A DNA stretch of 64,000 bases from Melaminivora suipulveris (GCF_003008575.1 NZ_CP027667.1:2566001-2630000); one strand, 5' to 3'. Numbered from the stretch's first letter, positions 7,399 through 17,497 are shown. Numbers and translations: made by a program. Notes: generated from the sequence alone by a model not told the origin.

Positions 7399-8460
7399 AT
7401 GCAATCACTCTCGCCAGACTACCTCGCCAAGCTGCGCTTCGACGCGCAGCAGCTGGCGACCCTGCGCGCCCTGGGTGAGTACAGGGGCAAGCAGCAGCTC
7501 TTCGTGGCGCAGTCGCCGGAGGTCTTGAGCGACCTGCGGCAAGTGGCAGTGGTCGAATCCACCGAGTCGTCGAACCGCCTGGAAGGCGTGGTCGTCGCCG
7601 CGCACCGGCTCAAGTCACTGGTGCTCAAGAATGCCACGCCGCAAAGCCGTTCCGAGCAAGAGGTGGCAGGCTACCGCGATGCCCTCGGTCTGATCCATGA
7701 GAGCGGCGAGCAGATGCCGTTTTCCGAAGGCACGGTCCTGCAGCTGCACGGCATGCTGTACCGCTACATGCCACAACCAGGCGGGCACTGGAAGGCCACC
7801 AACAACGACATCGTCGAGCGCCACCCCGATGGCAGCTCACGCATCCGTTTTCGTCCGGTTGCCGCGCACCTCACGCCCATCGCGATGGCGGACCTGATCG
7901 CGCGCTACCGCTTGGCCTTGGATCAGCACTTGGCAGACCCCTTGGTGCTGGTGCCGCTGGCCATCCTCGACTTCCTGTGCATCCACCCCTTCCCGGATGG
8001 CAACGGCCGCATGGCACGTCTGCTCACCCTGCAGCTGCTCTATCACTTCGACTATGCGGTGGGCCGCTTCATCAGCCTGGAGCGCATCTTCGAAGAATCG
8101 AAGGAGAGCTACTACGAAACGCTGGAGGCCAGCTCCCAGGGCTGGCACGAGGCCGCACACGACATCGCCCCGTGGCTCGATTACTTCTGGGGCGCTCTAC
8201 TGCGTGCCTACAAGGAATTTGAAGAGCGCGTGGGTACCATCGAGCGCGGCCGGGGCGCCAAGGGCGACCGCGTTCGCTCCGAAATTCTCAAACGCCAACT
8301 GCCGTTCTCGATCTCGGAGATTGAGGAGGCCTGCCCCGGCATCAGCCGCGACATGGTGCGCGTGATCCTTCGCGCCATGAAGGCCGAGGGGGTGATTGCC
8401 CCAACAGGAAAGGGACGCGGCGCGAAATGGTCGCAAGTCAAGGCGGAGCGGAAAACCTGA
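7399..8460 (+). CDS. Fic-domain AMPylase-type protein with winged-helix C-terminus
   Basis: The product has 353 residues. The Fic catalytic motif HPFPDGNGR begins at His196, matching HPFx(D/E)GNGR for transfer of AMP or related groups to protein targets. An N-terminal auto-inhibitory helix motif S-N-R-L-E-G (Ser58-Glu62-Gly63) fits S/TxxxEG of class II Fic proteins, so activity is probably self-restrained. The last 90 residues (ILKRQLPFSISEIEEACPGI, then VRVILRAMKAEGVI) look like a winged helix. The gene opens a run of seven closely spaced plus-strand genes; its TGA shares one base with the ATG of the SNF2 gene. Known relatives often act as toxins or regulators; the target here is unknown. 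Confidence 0.9.
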   Translation: MQSLSPDYLAKLRFDAQQLATLRALGEYRGKQQLFVAQSPEVLSDLRQVAVVESTESSNRLEGVVVAAHRLKSLVLKNATPQSRSEQEVAGYRDALGLIHESGEQMPFSEGTVLQLHGMLYRYMPQPGGHWKATNNDIVERHPDGSSRIRFRPVAAHLTPIAMADLIARYRLALDQHLADPLVLVPLAILDFLCIHPFPDGNGRMARLLTLQLLYHFDYAVGRFISLERIFEESKESYYETLEASSQGWHEAAHDIAPWLDYFWGALLRAYKEFEERVGTIERGRGAKGDRVRSEILKRQLPFSISEIEEACPGISRDMVRVILRAMKAEGVIAPTGKGRGAKWSQVKAERKT

Positions 8461-11327
8461 TGCAACAGACGCTGACGCCATATCAAAGCCTGTACTACGC
8501 GTGGCTGCTGACCCGACGCGCGGCAGGCGACTCTGTCGAGTCGCTCGCCTCTACCTTGGTGGACTCGCAGGTTGACCTCAACCCCCATCAGGTTGAGGCG
8601 GCCTTGTTCGCCTGTGCAAATCCACTATCGCGCGGCGTCATCCTGGCTGATGAAGTGGGTCTCGGCAAAACCATCGAGGCGGGGCTGGTGATCTCCCAGC
8701 GCTGGGCTGAGCGCCGCCGTCGCATCCTGATCATCGTGCCCGCCAACCTGCGCAAGCAATGGCATCAGGAATTGCAAGACAAGTTCAACTTGCAGGGTGT
8801 GCTGCTGGAGGCCAAGAGCTACAACGCCCTTCGCAAGCAAGACCGCCGCAACCCGTTCCAAGGCGCAACAGGCCCCGTCATCTGCTCGTACCAGTTCGCC
8901 AAGGCCAAGGCCGATGACATCAAGGCCGTCGATTGGGATCTGGTGGTCCTGGACGAAGCCCACCGCCTGCGCAATGTCTACAAGACCAGCAACGTCATCG
9001 CCAAGACGCTGAAGGAGGCGCTGGCGCACGTTCACTCGAAGGTGCTGCTGACCGCCACACCTCTGCAGAACTCGCTGCTGGAGCTTTACGGCCTTGTCAG
9101 CATGATCGACGAGCGTGTGTTCGGTGACATCGACAGCTTCCGCTCGCAGTTCACCGCGCAGCCCCGTGAGCAGGCTTTCGCTGCGCTGCGCTCCAGGCTT
9201 GCGACCGTGTGCAAGCGAACGCTGCGCAGGCAAGTCCAGCAGTACGTGCCATATACGGCGAGGCGAGCCATGGTGGAGGAGTTCACCCCCTCGACTGAAG
9301 AGCGCGAACTCTCAAACTTGGTGGCCGACTACCTTCGCCGGCCCAACCTCAAAGCCCTGCCAGAGGGCCAGCGGCAGCTTATCTCGCTCGTACTGTGGAA
9401 GCTGCTGGCGTCGTCCACGCACGCAATTGCTGGCGCCCTGGAAACCATGGCCAAGCGCCTGGAAGGCGAGCTCGAAGCATCGCCCGATGTCCCCGATCTG
9501 GCTGAGGTACTCGACGACGATTACGAGTCACTCGACGAAACCGCAGACGAGTGGGATGGCAGCGCTGCGACTACAGACGCATCGCCAGCGGCCCAGCGCG
9601 ACGCTGTTGCACAGGAGATCGCCGAGCTACGGCACTTCAAGACCCTGGCAACCAACATCCGCGAGAACGCCAAGGGCACCGCGCTGCTGACCGCCCTAGA
9701 CAAGGCATTCGCCGAGCTTGAGCGGTTGGGAGCCGCCAAGAAGGCCATCATCTTCACCGAGTCCAAGCGCACTCAGGAGTACCTGCTCTCGCTTCTAGAA
9801 AAGACGCCCTACGGTGAAGGCATCGTGCTCTTCAACGGCACGAACAGCGATGCCCGTGCCCAAGCTGTCTACGCGGACTGGATCAAGCGCCACCAGGGCA
9901 CCGACAAGATCACTGGCTCGCGCACGGCCGACACGCGCGCGGCCCTGGTGGAGCACTTCAAAGAGCGCGGCACGGTGATGATTGCCACCGAAGCAGGCGC
10001 TGAAGGCATCAACCTCCAGTTCTGCTCGCTGGTGATCAACTTTGACCTGCCATGGAACCCGCAACGGATCGAGCAGCGTATCGGTCGCTGCCATCGTTAC
10101 GGACAGAAGTTTGACGTTGTGGTGGTCAACTTCGTTGACCGCAGCAATGAAGCCGACGCCCGCGTCTACGAGCTGCTGGACCAAAAGTTCCAACTCTTCG
10201 AAGGCGTGTTTGGTGCCAGCGACGAAGTTCTGGGCGCCATCGGGTCGGGCGTCGATTTCGAACGCCGCATTGCAGAGATCTACCAAAACTGCCGCGATCC
10301 AGATGCCATCAAAGCTAGCTTCGAGCAGTTGCAGAGGGACCTGTCCGGCGAGATCAACGAGGCCATGGTCAAGACTCGGCAAATCCTGCTGGAAAACTTT
10401 GACGAAGAGGTCCAGGACAAGTTGCGCGTGCGCGCTGCTGATAGCCGCGCGGCACGCAGCAAATACGAAAACATGCTGCTCGAACTCACGCGAGCGGAGC
10501 TTGGCGAGTGCGCTTCTTTCGATGACGACGGCTTCGTCCTGCGACAGCTGCCGGCCGACACCCTGAATGCCGTTGAACTCGGTCGCTATGAGTTGCCCCG
10601 CCGCTCTGGCGACTCACATCTCTATCGCATCGGCCATCCGCTTGCCGAGTGGGTGACAGAGAAGGCGAAAGGCCGCGTACTCGCGGGCTCGCGCCTCGTG
10701 TTCGACTACGACGCGCACGGCATCCAAGTCAGCACCCTAAAGCCCTATCGTGGCAAGACCGGCTGGCTGACTTTGAAGCTTGTGTCTGTTGAAGCCCTCG
10801 GAAACGAAGAACAGCGTCTGGTGGTGGCAGCTATCACCTCAGACGGACAGCCCCTTGCGGAGGACGACCCCGAAAAGCTCCTGCGCTTGCCCGCGCGAAC
10901 GCTACCTGCCGACCAGATTGGCCCGGATGTCGCCAAACTTCGCGAAGACGTAGCGACTCGGATGTCTGCCGTGCTCCGCGAGATCAACCAGCGCAACTTG
11001 GGCTACTTCGAGCAAGAAGTCCTGAAGCTCGATGCGTGGGCAGATGACTTGAAGCTGGGGATTGAGCAGGAGATCAAAGAGATCGACCGCCAGATCAAGG
11101 AAGTACGACGCACAGCAGCCAGCGCCCCCACGCTGGAGGAGAAGCTCTCCTGGCAGAAGCAACAAAGGGAGCTTGAGACCAAGCGTACCAAGCTGCGGCG
11201 CGAGCTCTTCAACCGCCAGGATGCGATTGAGGCTGAACGCAACGACCTGATCAGTCAATTGGAAGGCAAGCTTCAGCAGGACGTGAACGAGCAGACGCTA
11301 TTCACCGTAGAGTGGGCGTTGATCTGA
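8460..11327 (+). CDS. SNF2-family DEAH helicase/translocase (RapA/DrmD-like)
   Basis: This 955-residue protein starts at the ATG overlapping the Fic stop. Superfamily 2 motifs appear in order: I ILADEVGLGKTIEAG, II VVLDEAHRLRN, III LLTATPLQNS, then the C-lobe with AIIFTESKRT, ATEAGAEGINLQF and motif VI QRIGRCHRYGQ. The last 150 residues are a charged coiled coil (for example EEKLSWQKQQRELETKRTKL). The protein should be an ATP-driven double-stranded DNA translocase. SNF2 enzymes of this size occur in DISARM (DrmD) and other defence loci, but the usual DISARM partners are absent, so I do not assign it to that system. A 39-base gap separates it from the next gene. Confidence 0.9.
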   Translation: MQQTLTPYQSLYYAWLLTRRAAGDSVESLASTLVDSQVDLNPHQVEAALFACANPLSRGVILADEVGLGKTIEAGLVISQRWAERRRRILIIVPANLRKQWHQELQDKFNLQGVLLEAKSYNALRKQDRRNPFQGATGPVICSYQFAKAKADDIKAVDWDLVVLDEAHRLRNVYKTSNVIAKTLKEALAHVHSKVLLTATPLQNSLLELYGLVSMIDERVFGDIDSFRSQFTAQPREQAFAALRSRLATVCKRTLRRQVQQYVPYTARRAMVEEFTPSTEERELSNLVADYLRRPNLKALPEGQRQLISLVLWKLLASSTHAIAGALETMAKRLEGELEASPDVPDLAEVLDDDYESLDETADEWDGSAATTDASPAAQRDAVAQEIAELRHFKTLATNIRENAKGTALLTALDKAFAELERLGAAKKAIIFTESKRTQEYLLSLLEKTPYGEGIVLFNGTNSDARAQAVYADWIKRHQGTDKITGSRTADTRAALVEHFKERGTVMIATEAGAEGINLQFCSLVINFDLPWNPQRIEQRIGRCHRYGQKFDVVVVNFVDRSNEADARVYELLDQKFQLFEGVFGASDEVLGAIGSGVDFERRIAEIYQNCRDPDAIKASFEQLQRDLSGEINEAMVKTRQILLENFDEEVQDKLRVRAADSRAARSKYENMLLELTRAELGECASFDDDGFVLRQLPADTLNAVELGRYELPRRSGDSHLYRIGHPLAEWVTEKAKGRVLAGSRLVFDYDAHGIQVSTLKPYRGKTGWLTLKLVSVEALGNEEQRLVVAAITSDGQPLAEDDPEKLLRLPARTLPADQIGPDVAKLREDVATRMSAVLREINQRNLGYFEQEVLKLDAWADDLKLGIEQEIKEIDRQIKEVRRTAASAPTLEEKLSWQKQQRELETKRTKLRRELFNRQDAIEAERNDLISQLEGKLQQDVNEQTLFTVEWALI

Positions 11328-11366
11328 GTTCCATCTTGCCAATTAAAGTTTCTCCAGGGGGATAAA

Positions 11367-11558
11367 TTGAAAACACCATCAGAGCAGTTAGTTGAAACAT
11401 TCCTTCCTTTGCTAGTACAGGAAGGACTGGTCTTGCCCGAAGATGCCAAGCAACACGGCCCCAAGCTATCGGCCGGAACCATGAAAGCCGAAGACTGGTT
11501 ACTTGCTGCGCAAAAATCGCTAGACAAGAAGAAAGCAACGGCGGAGGGCGCCGCATGA
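11367..11558 (+). CDS. Small 63-aa protein between SNF2 helicase and ATPase
   Basis: It starts with TTG at 11367, preceded at optimal distance by AGGGGG. Its stop overlaps the ATPase start (ATGA). The product, MKTPSEQLVETFLPLLVQEG..., is predicted helical with a lysine-rich tail (AAQKSLDKKKATAEG). I do not recognise a family. The good ribosome site, tight coupling and lower-GC composition shared with the ATPase support a real gene. It may be a small subunit or inhibitor of the ATPase; that is a guess from context. Confidence 0.72.
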   Translation: MKTPSEQLVETFLPLLVQEGLVLPEDAKQHGPKLSAGTMKAEDWLLAAQKSLDKKKATAEGAA

Positions 11559-13879
11559 GCAAAGTTTCATTGGGGGGCATAAAGATCGAAGGACTGCGGG
11601 GAGCCGCCAAGCCGGTCGAGCTGACATTTGAGAAGGGAAAGAAGCTCACCATCATCTACGGCGAGAACGGTACTGGCAAATCCACCATTTGCGATGCGTT
11701 GGACTTGCTTGGCAACGGAAAAGTCGGCTCTCTGGACACCAGAGGCCTAGGCAGCGCAATACATAAGTACTGGCCAACTGTCGGCAAAAAGGCATCCGAC
11801 GTCCGGGTGACATTGAAGACGTCAGCAGGTGACTGCATTGCATCGCTCGACAAATCGAACGTCAACGTTGCCAACGCCGCCTTACGACCTAGCGTCGAGG
11901 TACTCCGGCGTGCTCAGATTCTGAAGCTTGTTGAAGCGAAGCCTGCAGAGAGATACCAAGCGATCAGTCGCTTCGTTGATGTGGCGTCAGCAGAAGCTTC
12001 AGAGAACTCATTGCGGAAATTAGTGAAGGATACGGAAGACAACGAAAAGATTGTCATTGCACGTATTGATGAGAACAAGCGGGCAATTGAGTCCTTCTGG
12101 GAGCGTGCGGGTAAGCCTCAGGCTAGCAGTCAAATCGAGTGGGCCAAAGCTTTGGTTGCCCAAGATCGAAGTAGCCTGGTTGCCCGAAAATCGATGCTAG
12201 ATCAGCTGATCCTCAAATGGGACGCGCTGTCGAATCATCCAGCAACAACCCAATCGCTACGAGCTGCACACAGTCAATGCGAGGCAGCGCTGAATGAAGC
12301 GAATGCCAAGCTAGCGGGGCTCAAGGATTCAGTTGCCGCTGACTACTTGGAGATTTTGGATCTTCTCAAAGTAGCACAAGCTCATTTGAGAAGTCATCCT
12401 GATCCAGCTACTTGCCCCCTTTGTGGCAGTGCCGAACGAGCCAAAGGTCTTGCCGCTGAAGTCGATCGAAGGATTGAATCTCAAAGTGCGTATGACCAAC
12501 TTGAAGCAGCCAGGCTTGAAGTCAGCACGAAGGAACTCGCTCTTAATGGCGCCAAGCAGCGATTGCAAGACGCCATTCATGCTGCGGGAGTGGCTGCGCA
12601 AGGCCTTTCCCAGTTGTTCAGCTCTGACCAGCTACCTGCGGATATTGCGGTTCCGAAGGTCGCTCTACCTTCTGACGTCGCGCAGTGGCCTGATTGGCTT
12701 ACGCTGAATCAGCCTCTTAGAGATGGTTGGGCGTCGGAATCAACAACGCTAGCGGAAGACTCCCGCTTCATTGGCACGCTGAAAGATGCCCTGACTGCCT
12801 ATGAGCAAAACGCTCAGGCTGCCGGCGAGCATGAAGAAACTCTGCCGCACCTGAAAAAGATGCTGGATATCGTTGAAGGACAGCGCAAGCAGTTCACAGA
12901 TTCCGTTCTGGCCGGCATCGCTCAACGTGTTGGTGAGCTCTACGACATGGTTCATCCAGGCGAGGGACTGAACAAAATTTCCTTGGCCCTCGATGAAGGG
13001 CGCCGCGCCTCACTAGACATCACCACCGAGTTCGGCGGCAAATCAGACACGCCGCCTCAGGCCTACTTCAGTGATTCTCACCTGGACACCCTTGGTCTTT
13101 GCGTCTTCTTGGCCCTGGCCGAACGAGATGCGCCAGAACAAAAGATCTTGGTTCTTGATGACGTCCTGGGCAGCGTAGACGAACCCCATGTTGATCGAGT
13201 CATCGAGATGGTCTACGACGTCACTGCTAGGTTCCCCCATTGCCTAGTCACCACCCACTACGGTCCGTGGCGACACAAGTTGAGATGGGGATGGCTAAAG
13301 CACGGTCAATGCCAGTTCGTAGAGCTGCGCCGCTGGTCGCTAGGAGCTGGCATTGCATACGCAAACAGCTTGCCGGAAACCACTCGGCTTAGGGCTTTGG
13401 TCAATGCCACAGACCCCGACCTTCAGGCAATTTGCGCCAAGGCTGGAGTGGTCTTGGAAGCCATTCTGGATTTCCTCACGATGACGTATGAGTGCAGCGT
13501 ACCTCGACGCGTCGGCAGCAACTACACCCTCGGTGATCTGCTGCCCGCCATAGACGGCAAATTGAAGAAGGCCTTGCGCGTTGAGCATCGCGAAGAGGAT
13601 GAGCACGGGCAAGTCACTTACACCCCATTCGCCCTCGAACCGCACCTGAGCAAGCTGGTACAGATCGCTCAAGTACGAAACGTGTTTGGCTGCCATTTCA
13701 ATCAGATTTCTTTCGAGCTGCTCGACAGCGATGCGCTCGCCTTCGGTCTGGAGGTGCTTGCATTGGCAGATGCCGTCATAGACCAAGATGCCGGCTGGCC
13801 ACGAAGCTCTAAGTCAGGTAGCTACTGGGCAACGTCTGGAGAAACCCGTCGCCTCCATCCATTGAGAAAGCCGAGCTGA
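11555..13879 (+). CDS. SMC/RecF-like ATPase with zinc-hook motif and HEPN-like C-terminal motif
   Basis: The product has 774 residues. Walker A is GENGTGKST (Gly36-Ser43). Central helices carry CPLCGS (Cys287, Cys290), a Rad50-type zinc-hook or zinc-knuckle motif. The distal half has a signature-like SDSHLDTLGLCVFLALA, Walker [14 protein letters not shown] (Asp-Asp instead of Asp-Glu) and an H-loop LVTTHYGPW. About 200 further residues follow the ATPase fold and include RNVFGCH (Arg708...His714), matching the R-x4-6-H motif of HEPN ribonucleases, in a helical setting. This suggests an ATPase controlling a toxic RNase-like tail, as in some abortive-infection proteins. The gene is visibly lower in GC than its neighbours. 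The next gene starts 4 bases after its stop. Confidence 0.8.
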   Translation: MSKVSLGGIKIEGLRGAAKPVELTFEKGKKLTIIYGENGTGKSTICDALDLLGNGKVGSLDTRGLGSAIHKYWPTVGKKASDVRVTLKTSAGDCIASLDKSNVNVANAALRPSVEVLRRAQILKLVEAKPAERYQAISRFVDVASAEASENSLRKLVKDTEDNEKIVIARIDENKRAIESFWERAGKPQASSQIEWAKALVAQDRSSLVARKSMLDQLILKWDALSNHPATTQSLRAAHSQCEAALNEANAKLAGLKDSVAADYLEILDLLKVAQAHLRSHPDPATCPLCGSAERAKGLAAEVDRRIESQSAYDQLEAARLEVSTKELALNGAKQRLQDAIHAAGVAAQGLSQLFSSDQLPADIAVPKVALPSDVAQWPDWLTLNQPLRDGWASESTTLAEDSRFIGTLKDALTAYEQNAQAAGEHEETLPHLKKMLDIVEGQRKQFTDSVLAGIAQRVGELYDMVHPGEGLNKISLALDEGRRASLDITTEFGGKSDTPPQAYFSDSHLDTLGLCVFLALAERDAPEQKILVLDDVLGSVDEPHVDRVIEMVYDVTARFPHCLVTTHYGPWRHKLRWGWLKHGQCQFVELRRWSLGAGIAYANSLPETTRLRALVNATDPDLQAICAKAGVVLEAILDFLTMTYECSVPRRVGSNYTLGDLLPAIDGKLKKALRVEHREEDEHGQVTYTPFALEPHLSKLVQIAQVRNVFGCHFNQISFELLDSDALAFGLEVLALADAVIDQDAGWPRSSKSGSYWATSGETRRLHPLRKPS

Positions 13880-13883
13880 CGAT

Positions 13884-15680
13884 ATGGCCGCGCTCGAACC
13901 TCATTACCTAGCCATCCTGAAGACAGTGCTGGCAACACGCTTCGTCCCGTACCTGCCACCGCTCCTCGGCAAAGTCAGCGCAGCCGACCAGGCCGCCAAA
14001 CAACTCTCGCGTGCTTTCAGCGCCTTCGTGCTGCACAAACTGCTCGACATCACGCCGCAGGCCGCCGCCGCATCCGTGGTGGATGACTTCAACGACAAGG
14101 GCATCGATGCGATCCATTACGACGCCACAACCGAGACGCTGTATCTGTTGCAGACGAAGCTGAAGGAGTCGGAGCAGTTCAAACAGGAAGATGCCCTTCC
14201 GTTTTGCGAGGGTGTCCGCTTGCTGCTCAAGCAGGACTTCAGCGCCTTCAACGCGAATGTGCAGAACCGCAAGGCCGACATTGAGAGCGCGCTGGACTCG
14301 TGCAGCCACATCAAGCTGGTTGTGCCCTACACGGGCGATGGCGTCTCGCATACAGCCAGCGACGCTTTGCAGGCGCTGCTTGCCGACGAAGACCTTGACG
14401 AAGAGCGGTTGATCAAGCAGGTGGAGTACTACTCAGCGACCGAGATCGCCCGCGATCTTCTGGCGGAACAGGCATATCAACCGGTGCACACCGACATTGC
14501 ATTGCAAAAATACGAGAAGGTCGAACACCCACGAAGCACGTATTACGGTGTTGCACGGCTGGGTGACTTGGTGGCGCTTCACCAGACGCATGGCAAGGCC
14601 CTGTACGAAAGGAACATCCGGTACTTCCTTGGCAGCAGCAAGTCCGATGTCAACAAGGCCATCAAGACCACCTTGCACGACGCTCCAGGTGACTTCTTCT
14701 ATCTCAACAATGGCGTCACTGCCGTCTGCGATCTGATCGAGCCGAAGGCCACCAAGAATGGGGCCAAGAAGTTCAAGGTGCGCGGCCTGTCCATCATCAA
14801 TGGCGCGCAGACGGTGGCATCGGCCGCTGAGTTCGTGCGCCAGCATCCGGGCAAGAGCATCGATGACGCGAAGGTGATGCTCACCCTGATCAAGGCCCCC
14901 GCAGACGGGCCATTTGGAAAGCGGGTGACCAAGGCTCGCAATCATCAGAACCCCGTTCAAACCGCCAACTTCGCTTCGCTCGACGAAAACCAGGAACGGC
15001 TGCGGCAGGAAATCGCTCACCTCAGGTTCGATTACCACTATCGCCCCGAGGCCCTGGCGACTGGCCCCACGGCCATTACGCTCGACGAAGCGCTGCGAGC
15101 ATTGGCCTCACAACAGCACGACCCGCGATACGCCGTGTGGCTCAAGAGTGAACCAGCGAGGCTCGCCAACCCTGATTCCGCCGAGTACCAAGCACTATTC
15201 GCCAACACGCTAACGGGCGCGGCACTGGTCAATGCCGTTTTGTGCCACCGCGCCATCCGCGCCCTGGTTGTTGACTACGAGCGGCGAGCGCCAGCACGCA
15301 GTCAAGAACGCCTGATCTACCGCCACGGCATTCACGTCATCACAGCGGTCATGATGAAGCGCCTGCGCAATCGAATAGGCGCGGCAGCTGTTGTCGACGC
15401 GGCGGCAATAAATGCACTACTCAGCCAGGCAGACACGCTCGACCAATTACGACAACACGCGTTCAGCTTGGGGCAACAGCGCCTGACCTTTGAGGGGCCA
15501 CTGGCCTACTTCCGCAACCAGAGCAATGTGACTGCGTTCCTGGCGGATCTGATGGAGACGCACTTCGCGCTGACCGCCGACCAGGCGATAGCCCCGTTGC
15601 GCAATATTCAGACTGCTGCGGATGTCTATCCACGCAAGCGCCTGCTTGACTATTTGTCGAGCCGTGCGCCGCAACTATGA
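13884..15680 (+). CDS. AIPR-family protein (abortive infection phage resistance)
   Basis: This 598-residue protein carries the AIPR family hallmark: FFYLNNGVTAVCDLIEPKA (about residues 271-289), then LSIINGAQTVASAA (about residues 306-319), where NNG and NGAQT are the conserved pieces. The N-terminal third includes FNDKGIDAIHYDATTETLYL and LLQTKLKESEQF, which resembles a restriction-endonuclease-like fold (D...QTK). AIPR proteins occur in phage defence islands; their biochemistry is poorly known. The gene follows the ATPase by 4 bases and overlaps the methylase start by ATGA. It is therefore placed to work with the Mod/Res pair. Confidence 0.85.
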   Translation: MAALEPHYLAILKTVLATRFVPYLPPLLGKVSAADQAAKQLSRAFSAFVLHKLLDITPQAAAASVVDDFNDKGIDAIHYDATTETLYLLQTKLKESEQFKQEDALPFCEGVRLLLKQDFSAFNANVQNRKADIESALDSCSHIKLVVPYTGDGVSHTASDALQALLADEDLDEERLIKQVEYYSATEIARDLLAEQAYQPVHTDIALQKYEKVEHPRSTYYGVARLGDLVALHQTHGKALYERNIRYFLGSSKSDVNKAIKTTLHDAPGDFFYLNNGVTAVCDLIEPKATKNGAKKFKVRGLSIINGAQTVASAAEFVRQHPGKSIDDAKVMLTLIKAPADGPFGKRVTKARNHQNPVQTANFASLDENQERLRQEIAHLRFDYHYRPEALATGPTAITLDEALRALASQQHDPRYAVWLKSEPARLANPDSAEYQALFANTLTGAALVNAVLCHRAIRALVVDYERRAPARSQERLIYRHGIHVITAVMMKRLRNRIGAAAVVDAAAINALLSQADTLDQLRQHAFSLGQQRLTFEGPLAYFRNQSNVTAFLADLMETHFALTADQAIAPLRNIQTAADVYPRKRLLDYLSSRAPQL

Positions 15681-17497
15681 GCACCGCTATGAGCAAGCAA
15701 AAACTAGAACTTACCTGGATCGGGAAGGAAAAGCGACCCAAGCTGGAGCCGCGCATCCTGCTCGAAGACCCAACGAAGTCGTACCACGCCAAGCATCGTA
15801 TGACCAAGAGTGACATCTTCGACAACCGATTGATCTTCGGCGACAACCTGCTCGCATTGAAGGCGCTTGAACAGGAGTTTTCGGGGAAGGTTAAATGCGT
15901 CTACATTGACCCACCGTTCAACACTCAGCAGGCGTTTGAACACTACGATGATGGCTATGAGCATTCGATCTGGTTGGGGTTGATCCGAGATCGTGCCGAA
16001 GCTCTCCGCCGCTTAATGTCCGATGACGGCACGCTGTTCGTCCACATTGACGATAACGAACTTGGCTACCTGATTGTCTTGCTAGACGAAGTCTTTGGAC
16101 GGGCCAACAGGGTGTCGGTCGTGTCATTCAAGCAAGGATCTGCGACCGGACATAAGTCCATCAATCCTGGCGTTGTAAGCACCACCAACTTCATCCTCAT
16201 TTATGCCAAGAACAAATCGGCGTGGGCTCCGAACCGTGTTTTTACGGCTCGCGCAGAGCGCGACAAGCGCTACGGTCAATTCATTGAGAACTTCGATGAA
16301 CCGTATGCGACATGGCGCTTCACGACGCTAACAAAAGCTTTTGCGCATAGCCTTGGAGTTTCCGAGAAGGGTATCAAGAAGACACTCGGCGATGAATACG
16401 AAGAGCTGCTTTCCGATTTCGTAATGAAGCACGCGCAGCAGGTGGTTCGTCTTGCGCGCCCAGACTACAACGCTGTTAGCAGTGAAGCTCGCGGCATGAT
16501 CGACCAATCCAAGGAACAACCAGACACAGTATTGCTGCTCGAACGTGAATCGCACTCAAACATGTATTTCACAAACGGCGAGCGCATCCTTTTCTATTCG
16601 GACAAGCTGAAGCTGATTGATGGGCAATATGTGGCTGGCGAACCGCTTACCAGCCTGTGGGACGATATTCTCTCGAACAACCTGCACAACGAAGGTGGCG
16701 TCGAATTTCCGAAAGGGAAGAAGCCAGAAGCCCTCATTAAGCGATGCTTTGACCTTGCAACAAAGCCAGGGGACATCGTTCTCGATTCGTTCGCCGGCTC
16801 TGGAACCACTGGCGCGGTAGCCCACAAAATGGGGCGTCGCTGGATCATGGTTGAACTTGGTGAGCATTGCCATACCCACGTCATCCCACGGCTGAAAGCC
16901 GTGGTCAACGGCGAAGACCAGGGCGGCATCTCAAAGGCAGTCGGGTGGCAAGGCGGCGGTGGGTTCCGTTACTACAAGCTCGCCCCCAGCCTGATCGTCA
17001 ACGACCGTTGGGGCATTCCAGTCGTCAATCCCGAGTACAACGCAACGCAGTTGGCGGAAGCGCTCGCCAAGCTGGAGGGGTTCACCTATGCCCCATCAGA
17101 GGTGCAGTGGTGGCAGCACGGGCATTCGAGCGAACGGGACTTCATCTACGTCACCACCCAAAACCTGTCCGCAGATCAACTTCAGGCGCTGTCGGACGAA
17201 GTGGGCAACGATAAAAGCCTGCTCCTCTGCTGCGCGGCCTTTCATGGTGTCACCGCAGCCAAAGCATCCGAGCGCTGGGCCAACCTTACGCTGAAGAAGA
17301 TTCCAAAGATGGTGCTTGCCCGCTGTGAGTGGGGCCACGACGACTACAGCCTCAACGTCGCCAATCTGCCAATCGCCGAGACGACAGAGCCTGCCGAAGA
17401 GCACGGGCCTGCAACCGGCGCTGCCACACGCAAAACCAAGAAATCCGTCGCCAAGAACGCAGGGCAAGGCGGTCTGTTCGGGGAGAACGAAGAATGA
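15677..17497 (+). CDS. mod: Type III-like DNA methyltransferase (Mod), beta-class
   Basis: The product has 606 residues. The catalytic motif IV DPPFNT starts at Asp78 and the S-adenosylmethionine motif I FAGSGTTGAV at about Phe372. That order (IV before I) defines beta-class amino-methyltransferases, the class of type III Mod subunits, most of which make N6-methyladenine. The region between holds the target-recognition domain (about residues 110-330). The C-terminal 200 residues are less conserved and end in a Lys/Glu-rich tail. It overlaps AIPR upstream and Res downstream by ATGA, so the three are probably translated together. It should protect host DNA at the site recognised by Res. Confidence 0.92.
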   Translation: MSTAMSKQKLELTWIGKEKRPKLEPRILLEDPTKSYHAKHRMTKSDIFDNRLIFGDNLLALKALEQEFSGKVKCVYIDPPFNTQQAFEHYDDGYEHSIWLGLIRDRAEALRRLMSDDGTLFVHIDDNELGYLIVLLDEVFGRANRVSVVSFKQGSATGHKSINPGVVSTTNFILIYAKNKSAWAPNRVFTARAERDKRYGQFIENFDEPYATWRFTTLTKAFAHSLGVSEKGIKKTLGDEYEELLSDFVMKHAQQVVRLARPDYNAVSSEARGMIDQSKEQPDTVLLLERESHSNMYFTNGERILFYSDKLKLIDGQYVAGEPLTSLWDDILSNNLHNEGGVEFPKGKKPEALIKRCFDLATKPGDIVLDSFAGSGTTGAVAHKMGRRWIMVELGEHCHTHVIPRLKAVVNGEDQGGISKAVGWQGGGGFRYYKLAPSLIVNDRWGIPVVNPEYNATQLAEALAKLEGFTYAPSEVQWWQHGHSSERDFIYVTTQNLSADQLQALSDEVGNDKSLLLCCAAFHGVTAAKASERWANLTLKKIPKMVLARCEWGHDDYSLNVANLPIAETTEPAEEHGPATGAATRKTKKSVAKNAGQGGLFGENEE

